Below are positions 37,546 through 49,090 of a stretch of 64,000 bases of DNA, piece after piece. Where the stretch lies: the NCBI GenBank assembly GCA_036023115.1, contig JAYKKT010000089.1:10504001-10568000 (forward strand), written 5' to 3'. Source of the stretch: Brasenia schreberi (Eukaryota > Streptophyta > Magnoliopsida > Nymphaeales > Cabombaceae). Below the pieces are notes generated by a model, which had not been told where the DNA came from, did no database searches, and was given only the letters and a program-made list of their open reading frames with translations. Position numbers and translations under genes: made by a program. The first letter of the stretch is position 1. Each line of letters starts with the position of its first letter.

Positions 37546-37731
37546 CAGTGGCTGATCCCAAGAATTTTTCTGGGTGAGGCATACTTCTATTTCGGACGAG
37601 ATATACTTGTATTTACGTCCATAAATACTTGTATTTTCCTACGTACAGTAACTAACAAAGATTTTTTTTCAAATTTAAGGTGAGACGCATGCTCCACCTC
37701 GCTTTAGAGTGGGTTCACCATCGCCAGCAAC
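37538..37731. mobile_element. hAT-type MITE copy 5 with 7-of-8 target duplication
   Basis: A 178-bp element at 37546-37723. It starts CAGTGGCTGATCCCA and ends GGGTTCACCATCG. The flanks are ccagcaat (37538-37545) and ccagcaac (37724-37731), 7 of 8 identical. It shares the GGTGAG and CTCCACCTCGC blocks with other copies. It lies about 470 bp upstream of the sulfated-peptide gene. Confidence 0.7.
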
Positions 37732-38068
37732 CCTCACAAAAAAGAAATGTCCAATGTATCATGTGTAGTTGGCACAACTAGTGAAAGTTGGCCATACTGT
37801 GGTCTCGTGGTATACAAATAATAGTAAGACCATGGAACTTTACCTGCTTAAGTAGTGCAATCTTAGTTAGGACTAGTTGACCAGCGGTTGGTTGCATCGT
37901 TTTCTTTCTCCCGATAGATCTACACCTATTGCGTACATGATTTAAATTTCCAATGTAAGATTTGACATCCATGTCACTCAATGGGTCCGAAGTGGAAAAT
38001 GGTTGGAAAATAAAAGTTTAATTGAATTAAGATGAACAATTAAGGAGCCTCTAGGAGTGGTCTGTGAC

Positions 38069-38075
38069 TATATAA
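38069..38075 (+). promoter_or_regulatory. Candidate TATA box of the peptide gene
   Basis: TATATAA, in the context CTATATAAACTCC, sits about 125 bp before the start codon at 38198, a normal distance for a plant promoter with a short leader. No other core element was fixed. Confidence 0.5.
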
Positions 38076-38197
38076 ACTCCAGAACCAATACCCCAAAAGA
38101 GGTATGATACTGAAAGAGGTTTATCCTGGAAGAACTGGGTGAGTGTCACGAAGAGAAAAATCCCAAAGTTGAACATAGTTCCTTATATATTCTGGTG

Positions 38198-39409
38198 ATG
38201 GGGAAACCTCAATGCAAGGCTCTGTCAACAATAACGATTCTCATATTCTTGTTGGCACTCTCACATGATCTGGTTTCATTGGATGCTGTTCCCCTATCAA
38301 GTAATCTTTTCATTTGCCAAAGGTTTTGATTTCTGGGGATTCAAGGATATAATTTAGAAAATATATATAAAAGCTTGCTTTCAGACCAACATGCATGCAT
38401 GATTAACGTATCCTCTTGGGTTACTTCTCACAGGAGGAACCCTGTTGATGACCACAACACAAGAAGCATCTGTTTTGGAAGCAGAACAGGTATGATCTTC
38501 AGCATCTTAATCAATTTCCTCTTTTCTGTTTCTCTTCCTATTTATAGATAGAGCTTTTAATTGTCGCGGTTGGATATGATTGACGCCCAGATAGCTTCAG
38601 CTTGGCAGATCATATTGATGTGATCTTTTCTTCCTTTTGTCCCCTTGAGAACAAATCCTTCCCATTACGCATGGTTTTGTTGAGAGATTAAAGATGGGGA
38701 TCTTCGCTCCATTGGTTGGTCGATGGGCTACCGTCCGTTTGTGATTGATTGATAAGAATGATTTGCTTTCTGCTCATTAGCACTTGTCAACCCCGCTGTT
38801 GCAAGAGGCGCGATACCAAATTTCGCAGACTGCAACCCACCTTCCGTTTACTCCTAAACTACCTTAGCGTTAATGCAATTGAGCCCTGGCCTCAGTCGGT
38901 GGTGCCTCCCAAAATAGGCCATCGTTGCACTCAGGGGGTTAGCCTCTTGACTCACCAGGCTCAGGTGTGAGTTCGATTCCGGGGACGTGCCTACCTGCCT
39001 TTAGCCTCCCTGTTGTAGGAAAAAAACAGGCCATTATTTGGCCAAACCAAACCAGGCAATGATGAAGATCGGCTTAGAACCAAGCGGTACATTGAGAGAC
39101 TCATTTTTTTCTTTTTGGTTACAACGGGAGGCCAATGCCGGTATGCATGTCCCCAGGGTCGAACTCACGGCCAGCCATCGAGTTGAGAGCCCTGCAAGGT
39201 GAGTTAGGGTAAAGCTCTCCCAACATTGATTTGCTTCATTCGCAATACTCAAACTTGAGATCTTGCTTAAGGGAAAGCAGTGCCAAACCAATTGAACCAA
39301 CCAACTGTTGGTTATTTTCGGTAGTTGTTGACGAGCATGACACATTAATTTTTTAATAAAACTGGCATAAATATATATACATACATATATATATATATAC
39401 ATACATATG

Positions 39410-39455
<46 letters not shown>

Positions 39456-39456
39456 C

Positions 39457-39540
<84 letters not shown>

Positions 39541-40066
39541 ATATATACTTCACAATTGGGTGAAAACTACGACAAATTCTCTTTCGGTGAGCCTCGAAAC
39601 ACTGTATTTAAATGTCAGATGATAGCTGGTGGCTAAGGCCATTAAAGCAGTAGGCCAATGAAATTTAATCTTATTACAGTATAGATCTTGTACGCCCCAA
39701 AATGTGTGAGCTCTTATAATTGTTTAGGGCTCAAGTTTTTGAATCACATGTAGCATCTGATTTCCTTTACATGCCTCAACTTGTGTTGAGCCACCCTTGC
39801 TTCATGCTTCCCTATGCTCGTAAGTTTAGCTTCAATAATTTTTTTGTATAATATGCATGTGTTTAAGCTTGATATAATGGTGTTTTCTTGTTCAACGAGC
39901 TTGGTCGACTTTATACATGGTACTGATTCATGAACAGGAGATGAGTGTGGGGGAAGGCCTGGTTGTTCATGGGCGGACGGAGATGGAGGAGATAGCAAGA
40001 GATGACTATCCGGGGTCAGGTGCGAACACTCGCCATGATCCTAGAGTTCCGGGAGGGAGAAGCTGA
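38198..40066 (+). CDS. PSY-type tyrosine-sulfated peptide precursor
   Basis: Likely a secreted peptide hormone precursor of the PSY family, whose mature peptides are tyrosine-sulfated in the secretory pathway and sensed at the cell surface to promote growth. Three exons join in frame: 38198-38300, 38434-38489 and 39938-40066 (288 bases, 95 residues). Junctions are canonical: AA/GTAATC with TTCTCACAG, and CAG/GTATGA with TGAACAG. Residues 1-28 form a signal peptide (a basic start, then a hydrophobic [10 protein letters not shown] core). Residues 29-75 are a variable propeptide. Residues 76-88 read [13 protein letters not shown], matching the family pattern DY..P.AN..HDP, with Asp75 and Asp76 before the Tyr as sulfation requires. 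A short tail, RVPGGRS, follows. The second intron (1448 bp) holds two SINEs and a long AT array. The gene model is mine from splice signals. The motif match is strong; expression is not shown. Confidence 0.83.
38930..39027 (+). mobile_element. SINE fragment in the intron of the peptide gene (plus)
   Basis: A tRNA-derived SINE piece with a B-box-like GAGTTCGATTCC (38970-38981), then GGGGACGTGCCTACCTGC, GCCTCCCTGTTGTA and an A-rich tail. Its 3' half matches the inverted copy at 39105-39310. Confidence 0.65.
39105..39310 (-). mobile_element. SINE in the intron of the peptide gene (minus)
   Basis: Read on the minus strand it has a tRNA-like head (GGTTCAATTGGTTTGGCACT), a middle with GTGAGTTCGACCCTGGGGAC, then GCCTCCCGTTGTAACC and an A-rich tail (poly-T on the plus strand from 39105). 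It faces the copy at 38930-39027, so the two could pair as a hairpin with a loop of about 80 bases in the unspliced transcript. Confidence 0.65.
39370..39549. repeat. Long (AT)n array with ATGTATGT interruptions
   Basis: About 180 bp of nearly pure AT dinucleotides with a few CATACATATGTATG interruptions, inside the second intron of the peptide gene. Confidence 0.95.
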
Positions 40067-40495
40067 AGATCAATTGCCACAATCTAAATATTAGTGTTTA
40101 CCCGGCCATTGCTTCTTCTAGTCTAATAATCAGTCTTGCTAGCTGGTTTTCCTGGTAATGTTAGGTTTGTGACATCGTACGAAGCATTTCATTAATGTAA
40201 ACTAATGGAGTCCCACGGAACAACCACCAAGTGCCTGGAACTCCAAGAGGAACTTGCGGATTCACCCATTGTTTGGACTCAGGGTACCCATCTAATATCA
40301 TCTGTTGTTGCTAGAAAGTTTTCTTATAAATAATTCATCATTACAATAACATTTTAATGTAAGTTTTATTTAAAATAAGTCTCATTTAGTAATTATTGAG
40401 ATTGATATGTCGTTCGAGCAACTTTTTGTTATACAAATGAGGCGATTTGCCAAGGATATTACTTTTCGATCTGCATAGAAACTTCAACCCTATTA
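40067..40495. other. 3' flank of the peptide gene
   Basis: This should contain the 3' UTR. AATAAC and TTAATGTAA words are present, but no polyadenylation site could be fixed. Confidence 0.4.
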
Positions 40496-40499
40496 GTTT

Positions 40500-40790
40500 G
40501 CATTGCGATCATAACAAAAGGTATACCTCCTCCCAAATATGAAGTCCCTCATTCATTTGCAGGCTGTTGCTGGCTAATAAATCAGCTAATTGGTTGCTCT
40601 CATGATGCATATATCGAACAATTCAGTCTCTCTTCTTTGTCATCTCTAATCTCTTAAGGAGAGTTGATGCACATCGTCGACATATTGCTCTTCACTAGTT
40701 CTAAGGAGTTCATTACAAGGATCACCTTCCTCCATCCTCGTCTCCCTCATGGTTTAATTTGTCGTTTGCTTTCTCAGTAGTTGAGGCAAA
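40500..40790 (-). mobile_element. LINE-type RNase H fragment
   Basis: On the minus strand a decayed RNase H-like (RVT_3) segment reads LVMNSLELVKSNMSTMCINSP and then IVRYMHHESNQLADLLASNS. The pattern V.H..N..AD.LA is that of the C-terminal RNase H of plant LINEs and their host-gene relatives. Frameshifts separate the pieces. No reverse transcriptase was found nearby. Confidence 0.5.
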
Positions 40791-42236
40791 GCGCTTGATT
40801 AATAATGCTGAAAAATACGGGCATTCTGATCTTACTTGAAGAGGCTCTCATTTCTCCACTTCCATGATAGTCAATAATCTACTCCATTCAATTTGTTTAT
40901 TGCCTTTCGAAGTGTTAGTAAGATTACGATGCATCTAAGTACATCTCTGGGCTTCGAAAAACTCCAACCACTTCTCTTTAGCAACTTTAACCAGCAGCAG
41001 GAGAGCTTTGTTTCGATAGTGGGCCTACCCAACTTGAACGTGTTAATGAGGGTCCTTTAGTATGTGTTTGATTAGTTGTGTCAGGCCCTAGACTTATACG
41101 AGCTTATAACTATGGTTTCAAAGAACCATAGTTTCATATTTGACTCGTGAGTGGTACTGACGTTTGGGTTTTGGTAGGAACATGAGAGAGGATGAACTTC
41201 AATTTTTATGTGAAGCTCCAACTCTTGTGGTCTACGTCCTCCTTGATGCCAATTTTTTTGACCCAAATTAGCCCTTCAAAAGGTAGTTTCATGCCAGCAA
41301 TTTGTTCTATTTTTATGCGTAACGGGACTTATAATTGTAAGCAATAAAATCAAAATCCATTTCCTCTAAAATTAACTTATAATTGTAAGCACCAAAACCA
41401 AGGTCCATTTCCCCAAAAACCTTACCTTGTATCAAACACACCCTTAGTCTTCATACTTCAAAAAAAAAAAACTTCAACTATCATCAAGCGCAAGGAAAAT
41501 TAGAGGCGGTTCTATGCTGGCCATGACCTCTATCTGAGAAGTGTAAATTGCTGGACATAAACTATAAAAGGTTTGGAAAAACTACGGCTTCTAATTCAGC
41601 AAGTCTTGCGTTTTCATTTGCGAAGGACCGCAAGGAAATTCCCTTAAAGTACCTCAAAATACATTTCATTTCTAACGAACGAGCTTTTATAAACATAACC
41701 TACATCTGTTTACCATGCAAGCTAACTGCATTTGAAATGTGTACCTGTATCTAATTCAAAGGATATAATAAGAGGATGATGATTTACAGTTGGTGAGCAC
41801 ACGAAAGGAGCAAATCAGGTCAAGAATACATTCATCTTTGGAACACGAGACTCATTTTTCTCGCCAAATTAAAATTCATCACTGGTCAATTAAACAATAG
41901 TTGCTGCTGCACCTTTTTCTGAGTTCTTTAGTGCTTTCTTTGATCTTTTGTTGTGGAAGCACTAAGATATCATTAATTCCCACTTCTTTTGATAACTGAA
42001 AATCGTCATCTTGGATTTAGACTTCAAAAAGGACTTGTTCTCTATCACGACTCCACTCATTCTTTTTGCGACCTGTAGACACGAAGTCGATTGGATTGCT
42101 TCCGCTCTTGTGAACAGGTAATTGCTTGACCACTTTCTCCTACCTTGATAACTGTATCCAAACTTCGTCTAAAGCGACAATATGGTATTTCTAATGCTTT
42201 TGTAAGAGGAAGGTAGAGATTAGAGAAGACAGAAAC
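40791..42236. other. Intergenic, nothing recognised
   Basis: Apart from possible upstream pieces of the RNase H fragment (to about 41000), I see no gene or repeat family here. Confidence 0.35.
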
Positions 42237-42603
42237 ATATAGTTTGACTCTCATTAGTGATATCAACATCAACTCTCTGCATACCAGTGACAGTGCACTG
42301 CTGCACACCCACAAAAAGTAGGGTTGCTCTTTTTCTTTTTTCAGGTACCTCTTTAATTTCATAAATTACACTTTGCCTCCAGTTTTCCATAGACAAATAG
42401 GAGTGCGTAGTGACGATATATATAGTTTGACTCTCATTAGCGATATCAAGATCAACTCTGCATATCAGTGACGGAGTGCACTGCTGCACACCCACAAAAA
42501 GTAATGGGTTGTTCTTTTTCTTTTTTCAAGTATCTCTTTATTTTCATAAATTACACTTTGCCTCCACTTTTCCATAGACAAATAGGAGTGTGTAGTGACG
42601 ATA
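42237..42603. repeat. 183-bp tandem duplication
   Basis: Two closely similar copies (about 42237-42420 and 42421-42603) with a period of 183 bp. Each runs from TATAGTTTGACTCTCATTAG to GTGTAGTGACGATATATA (GCGTAGTG in the first). They differ at roughly a dozen positions, so the event is fairly recent. Confidence 0.9.
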
Positions 42604-42618
42604 TATATACATATACAT

Positions 42619-42656
<38 letters not shown>

Positions 42657-42785
42657 TTAATCAAAAACTCTATATAAATATATATATATTTATTTATTTA
42701 TATATGTATATTTATATATGTATGTATATATATATATATGTATGTATATATGTATGTGTATATATATGTATATATGTGTGTGTAT
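42604..42785. repeat. Mixed AT / AC / TATG microsatellite
   Basis: ATATAC, (AC)n (about 42619-42640), (AT)n and TATG/TGTA units run almost without a break to 42785. Confidence 0.9.
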
Positions 42786-43738
42786 AACACTTGTATCAAG
42801 TAATTGATTAATAAGAAACTAAGTTAAATAGAGTTTTTCTAATCTCTTCAAAAAGAACGCAATACTTTTGCTCATAAGAATTAGTAAGGTAAAATTTGTT
42901 AAGGTGAATACTCGTGAAAGCTTTGATAACAAGTTTGTTTCAGGTCATGATCATGTCTATATCATGGTTCCTTCAATCATGTTTGGTTAAGGCGGCAAGT
43001 ATCCAACTTGCTACAAACTGAAAATCATACTTGTCAAACTTCTTTACTTCGAACTTCATCATCATTTTAGAGAAAACTTCAACATTAAGAAATAAAGAAA
43101 GCTCTGAATCAACTAGTATGTCACGGGGAACTAAGCAAAGTATGACGAATAACCCCGCCAAAGATGTGAATTGTTGTCATCAATCTGGAATCATGGAATG
43201 TCGACTTTTCTCATGAGATTACTCCACAAGAAAAATGCAGTCTTGTAGTACACCAAACATTCCTTCAACTTTTGAAGGGTTAATGATAAGAAAAGAGGCT
43301 AAAAAACAATCCGCGGAAAGCTTCAAAAACTCTTTTTCCTAAGCAATCTGTTAAATAATCTCAAACAACAAATATTTACAGTAAAATATTGAAACTCCTT
43401 TAATGCAAGACAAAACTAATATAAGATAGTCCATAAAAATAAATGAGTACACTAAGATGTTTCTAAATACAAAAATACCAACAACCTTATTCACTACGAA
43501 TAGGTAAAAATATGCTAAGAAAAAAAGAAACAACCAAACTACAATATAGTAGACAAGGAAGAATGACAAAATAAATCTTAAATCTCTCTTAATGATGTTG
43601 TAAATATATTTTTTTCTCACCAAAGGACACCATACACACGCTGCACACACATATAGAGAGTGTGTGTCATATACTCAATCTCATTCATGCTCGAATATAC
43701 TCAAACATCTCAATTATTTGATCAATATGATTTATCTG
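42786..43738. other. Intergenic, nothing recognised
   Basis: There are short frames only. A minus-strand piece near 43070 (KFEVKKFDKYD) faintly resembles the start of a copia gag, too weakly to call. Confidence 0.3.
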
Positions 43739-43809
43739 TGGAGATTTGAATTTAAAAAGTAAAATATATTATTGTGTAGTATATTTTTCTTTTTAAATTC
43801 AAATCTCCA
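43739..43809. repeat. Near-perfect 30-bp-arm hairpin
   Basis: The left arm 43739-43768 starts TGGAGATTTGAATTTAAAAAG. The right arm 43780-43809 is its reverse complement with 29 of 30 positions paired, around an 11-base loop. It could be a small MITE or a foldback small-RNA precursor. Confidence 0.85.
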
Positions 43810-44359
43810 CCATTTATCACGTTGACTAAGGCATGCACTTAGAAATCGAGAAATAAAACATGCATGCAAGGACACAAAGTTGCACCAACATTTTCAAACA
43901 ACCTTTGACTTGATCAACAATTAACATGATTGATATGCACACACTCCTTTTACTATTCACACACCATTTTTGTCCCACATTTCCTAGAAGACCCCTATTT
44001 ATTTTAGTAATTATGAAATTACCCTTCACATAGGAAATCGGGTTCTTCTATCTCCTTCTATGTGAACCTTCATCCGGCCCCATTTGTGTTTGTTCTTTCA
44101 TCCATCCTTCGCTCCCTAGCTCATTCTAATTGCCTATTAATCGATCTACAACCATTTGCATCAAAAGAAGAGATCAAAATCCATCGAAAAAGAAAGAAAT
44201 AGAAAGAATGAAGAAGAGAAATAGGGGAAATAAGAAAAAGAGGATAAGAAAAGCCGATTTGAAGGGGATTCACTGATTTATTGATATACGTTGTTGATTT
44301 GGTTTTGGTTTATTTGTTTTTTAGTTTTTTAAATGATTTGTTAATGATTTCTCACTGAA
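43810..44359. other. Intergenic, nothing recognised
   Basis: AT-rich sequence with short frames only, leading up to the left end of the Mutator-like element. Confidence 0.35.
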
Positions 44360-44486
44360 AAACTCATAGGATTTTTTGGCGAGAGACGCACTTCTCCCAA
44401 ACGTGAGAGAAATGTGCTCATATTTAAGAGATACATCTTGATTGTTTGTATATAGTATCATAAATTTTCTTTTTTGCTATATAGAT

Positions 44487-46250
44487 ATGACTCGTAGGGT
44501 ACGAGTAAAAGGGCATAACATCACTGTTTTATCTACAAGACGCAATGATATATCCTATAGAGGATGCTCTTATAGATGATAACAAGGAGAAGAAAAAGCT
44601 AACTCTTAATGTCATGAGGATGATACATTAACCTCAGATGTTGAGATGGATATTGAATATAGTGAGGAGGAGGGATCTCCTAATATGCTAGGATTACTCC
44701 CTACCTTTGAAGGTCACATTGCCTATAAGATCAATGAATGAAAATGTAACTTTTAACTTTAATAAAAAAATTTATTTGATATCAATACTCTCTATTTTGA
44801 CTATATAAATATATATTTATACACAATATGAAAAGTGGTAATAGCCTACACGATATACTGTTGGTAGAGCCTAACTAGTGAAGAGGACGGATGTGAGGTT
44901 CGGTAATTGGGTTGACATTATAGATAGGAGTGGGTTAATTGGACAAGCAGATTTGCTATATGAAATGTTAGACTATGCATTCTTGAATGCTTTTATAGAA
45001 TATTAGCAACTAGATACAAACATATTTCACATGTCATAGGGTGAGGTGACTATCACACCTTACGATATCTATGAGATACTTGGTCTTTCAACAGAGTGAC
45101 AACTTATTGCATTGACATAGAAGATAATGGCTACAATCAAGGAAGACATTTTGAGTGATATGTAGAGAATGAACATCGATGAAGTAGTAATACAGATTTG
45201 GTATGGGGCCATTGAGTTTGAGGTACTTAATACTACTTTCTCAAAAAAGGGAATTAATAATGAAAATAACTTTATTATATTTGTTATATTAACTAAAATA
45301 TACATTATATCAAGATAAATCTAGAGATAGAGTGATCATGAATTTACTTATACATGATGTTTGAAGGGTTGACAGTTATATGTGGGGTGCAATAACTTTA
45401 TCCTATTTATACAAACATCTAGGGAAGGCATCCCAAATAGAAGCACAACTACTTAGTGAACATACTTCTTTGCTCTAAGTAAGAACTTGCATTATTATTA
45501 CTTGCTATAGTCATTTTTTAAAATTTAATAAGTTATATGTTTTAATTGTAATCATGAATTTATTAGTACTTCTTAGCGTTTAGAGTTAGCATGTGATCAA
45601 AACGATTGGATAGGAAACCACGAGTAGACCGATGGATGAAAAATGTGTGTCATAGGCAATCCCATGTTGATCAACTTAGTAAATACTGTAAGCAATGTTG
45701 ATTGGCTTAGTAAATACCATAAACAATTGGATTTGATAACGATAGAACATGTATTTTGTGAATTTTCAACTATATTCTTAATCTTTTAACTAAACATAAC
45801 CTTGTATGTTATATATTCGTATATTTTATTTTATATAATATAGGTTGATGCTACCATATAGTTATGCAAAATATATAGATTATAATGCATATAAATTATC
45901 TAGATACCACGAATATATTCACTGTATATATATTGTGGAACCTTATATGTTAGATCATTAAGTTCACCAGTTTGGTTGTTGTCAAGGTATCTCAATTACA
46001 TCGATAAGACCCCCCATTGCATGGAAACCTATAAAGTTCTATACGTATAAGGTACAATATGAGTTGAGGTACAATGCTTATTGTTTTGATCTTGAGCATT
46101 TTATAGTCATATACCCTCATGAGTGTGATGAGTTATATATGAATTGGTATATTTAGAGAATGCATTGATTTATTTTGCAAAATTCTAGCAGTCAGTTGTG
46201 TACTACCTATCCTACTCAAGTTACGCAGCATGATATATCATTTTTCATAT
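44487..46250 (+). pseudogene. Plant mobile domain (PMD) protein remnant
   Basis: Decayed PMD (aminotransferase-like, MAIN-type) coding sequence. A first block at 44640-44750 ends LLPTFEGHIAYKI. A second at 44930-45110 reads LLYEMLDYAFLNAFIEY, then GEVTITPYDIYEILGLST. A third at 45310-45470 reads VDSYMWGAITLSYLYKHLGK. A fourth at 45960-46170 has HQFGCCQGI and a YMNWYI tail. The order and motifs follow the family: the GEMTITL.D...LGL stretch and the AWG...L..LYR.L stretch. Stops interrupt several blocks (for example near 45006 and 45098). PMD proteins occur both as host silencing factors and as cargo of transposons; the neighbouring MULE transposase favours cargo. Confidence 0.7.
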
Positions 46251-47299
46251 AAATAAATGAAGCATTATGTTAGTAACATTTCTAATTTTGTTTTTCTTTG
46301 ATTATAATACTAACTTTATTTCACTAAATTTCTTATAACAATGCTTTTCTAAGATACATGACACACTTACATCAATGCTACTACATTTAGAGTGTGTGCC
46401 ATGGTCATTATCGTCTGACCTTGCGTTGGTCAACCTATTAGAAACATATGAGCAATGTTGTGAATGAGCACATCAGTTGACCATGTATGAGCATGATAGC
46501 AAGGATGTATGATATTTTAGGATGGGATGTGATATGGGATATTCTTTTATAATATTTATTTCATGTATATGTAATTGACTTACAATGAAAGAAATTTGGT
46601 TTATTTAGTACTTTGTCTTGAAAAATACACAATTGTAATGAAATCAGGCTCTCAGTTAAACTTAAAATCAGTTTCATATATAAATGTGAAATAATACTTA
46701 TTCATCATCCTCAATATTATGTATAATATCATCTCATGGTCCTCTCATTTATATATACAACTCGAGCAACTTCCTTCAAGCATTCTCTATGAAATTCACA
46801 ACACCACTCCTCTTTTTATCTTAAAAGTACACAAATAACTTGGTACTCATAATTTTTATTTTCAATAATATTTACTTAAGTATTTACAAATTTACAAAGA
46901 TGTTTATAAAGTATGATATTGTCATCTTATATGTCGGTTCAAAATCAAGTTGCCTTGAAATGTTCTTTGCAATGGTTGAAAGAGGATCGCAATTCTCTAA
47001 AGAGGAACAAGCTACCACAGGAGAGGCATCTCATCCTCAACCATGTATATGTCTATGCCTTTATTTGAGCAAAGTATTACTATTTGCGTGCTCTAAAGAT
47101 GATAAATCCCTCTTTGTTGATCTGTTACACCGTCTCTCTTTAGGATGACAAATGGGTAACTACTGTAGAGTGGTGTAGTGAGGATTCAATTACTCATCCA
47201 ATATCTTAACAAATGTCTTGTTGTGGATGATTCTTTAACTTTTTCCAAACAATCTTTATCATAGGTGGTCCTTGTATCCTCTTCTATGCTATTGGTAAT
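46251..47299. other. Interior of the Mutator-like element, unassigned
   Basis: AT-rich, with a 102-codon plus-strand frame at 46840-47148 that I do not recognise. It lies between the end of the PMD part and the C-terminal end of the minus-strand transposase. Confidence 0.35.
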
Positions 47300-49090
47300 A
47301 TATGAGGTGTTTTCTTCATGTCTAGCTTCTTTCAAAATGGATCAATAGTTGATAATTGTATTGATTCACCACATTTAAGGAAAAGCTTAAGCTCGTGAGT
47401 ACACAGTAGGCCATATGAACATTATAAATTACAATGACATATTTTTTAATTTTGAACCTATTATCTCTATATGATTGTACTCTCTTACAATAAAATTAAG
47501 AGTGTGTTATGATACTCTTGTCTGAAGGTTTGCTATAAGATCTTTTGTCATATTAATATAATACATTGATAGTTTCTGATTCCTCAAATGACTTCTTCAA
47601 TTCTATAACCTACAACTCTATCAACGAATATAGTTATTTTTAAATTGTATCAAATCTCCCAATTGAGCTGTCGATAAACCCTTTCAATCTTATGTGTGGA
47701 CTTTACACCCTCGCAATCATGAATATATAATTATTATATATTTTAAGAATAGTAAATAATATATGCATTGAAAACTAATTTCACTTACCTATTAGTTATA
47801 TGAGTAACATAATGAATCATCCTATCCATCCATGATGAGACAATTCTTTCCTTATACGAGTTCAACCATTACACATTAACGTAAGAGAATAGAGAGAAAA
47901 ATCTTTTTTATTTCAATTTAATTACCTTCACTACCTCCTTGTAACTTCTTTCATCCAATACGTGAATGACCTTCCTCTAACTTACACCAAATGCATTCAT
48001 TGTCTCTTTATTCCTTATCAATTTAACAATAAATTTTTAATATTTTTTGTTGCATGCTATTTACATAAAAGGTGTATTACATCCAAAAAAATATTTGAAT
48101 GAGATTCACCAAAGTTAGATATGGTCACTACAGATGGCACGTGTTGTTTGGAGTTGATGTATCAAAATATAATTATATATTTTTTTTGTACTCATAAAAG
48201 TGAAGACTATAGAGAAGTTCTTGGAAGTTGATGTAAACTCGACAACCTTCAAGAAATACATCTTATACTTACAAAATACAAAAATATATAACTGTTAGAT
48301 ACTATGTACGGATAAACATTAGAAAATAAAAATATGATACTTATATGTTTGTCTTAAATGTGCTATCAAATTCTAATACTTATGAAAATACATGAAACAA
48401 TTGCATAAAACAAGGATGTGTAAATACTATATCACAAATAGTATTCGTATAAAGGATTTTACGATGCTATGTATGATAATGATTAGTGTTTAGATCATGA
48501 GGTTGTTATTGTAGAACACTTCGAGAACCCCTATCTTCCTTCATGATTTTCATCCATACATTATAAATATGTCTTGCCATACTCATGTTTTCCTCATCAA
48601 CCCGTTTCAAATACGTTAAAATATATTTTAGTTTGCAATGACTTTTTGTAAGATTTTTTGTTACACTATACTCACAACTACTCAATATCCCAAGAAAAAC
48701 TTATCATTCAAAATATAATCCTATGTGGTGGTTATGTGTCCCATTCACTACATTCAACTTATAATAACCATCAATTGCACTCTCTCCTCTCAACAAAAAT
48801 AGTTCTTTTACCTTCTTAGTGTTCGCCCACCTAGTAATTTGAACATCAATATTTTTACTCGACCTATATTTGTCACCCCTATTTTTACTCGACCTATATT
48901 TTTATAATAACCATCAATTGCACTCCCTCAATATTTTTTGAATATTCAATAAGTTCATTATGACTCTTAAACACATCTTCCACCGTAAATACAAGTGAAC
49001 AGTCAAGTTCATCACCTTCACTATAATAACTTTCACTCTCCTTAGTCATTGTATAATAGGTACTTTGATTAGTCGTCATCTTCATTGAAT
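47300..49090 (-). pseudogene. MULE (Mutator-like) transposase remnant
   Basis: Read on the minus strand from 49090. The N-terminal part has SLVFTVEDVFKSHNELIEYS, the FAR1-like start of MULE transposases. A catalytic-region block near 48390-48340 has LEFDSTFKTN. Near 47960-47780 it reads YKEVVKVI, then WLNSYKERI and SSWMDRMIHY. Near 47690-47560 it reads LKGFIDSSIGRFDTI, then ELKKSFEES. Near 47420-47340 a degenerate SWIM-type zinc finger is suggested by HMAYCVLTS. The order matches the family, but there are many stops and frameshifts, so it is inactive. Confidence 0.7.

Noticed and set aside
38930..38985. Possible tRNA gene (B-box-like GAGTTCGATTCC)
   Set aside because: There is no cloverleaf with a matching acceptor stem, and the segment continues into a shared SINE 3' part with an A-rich tail present in a second inverted copy.
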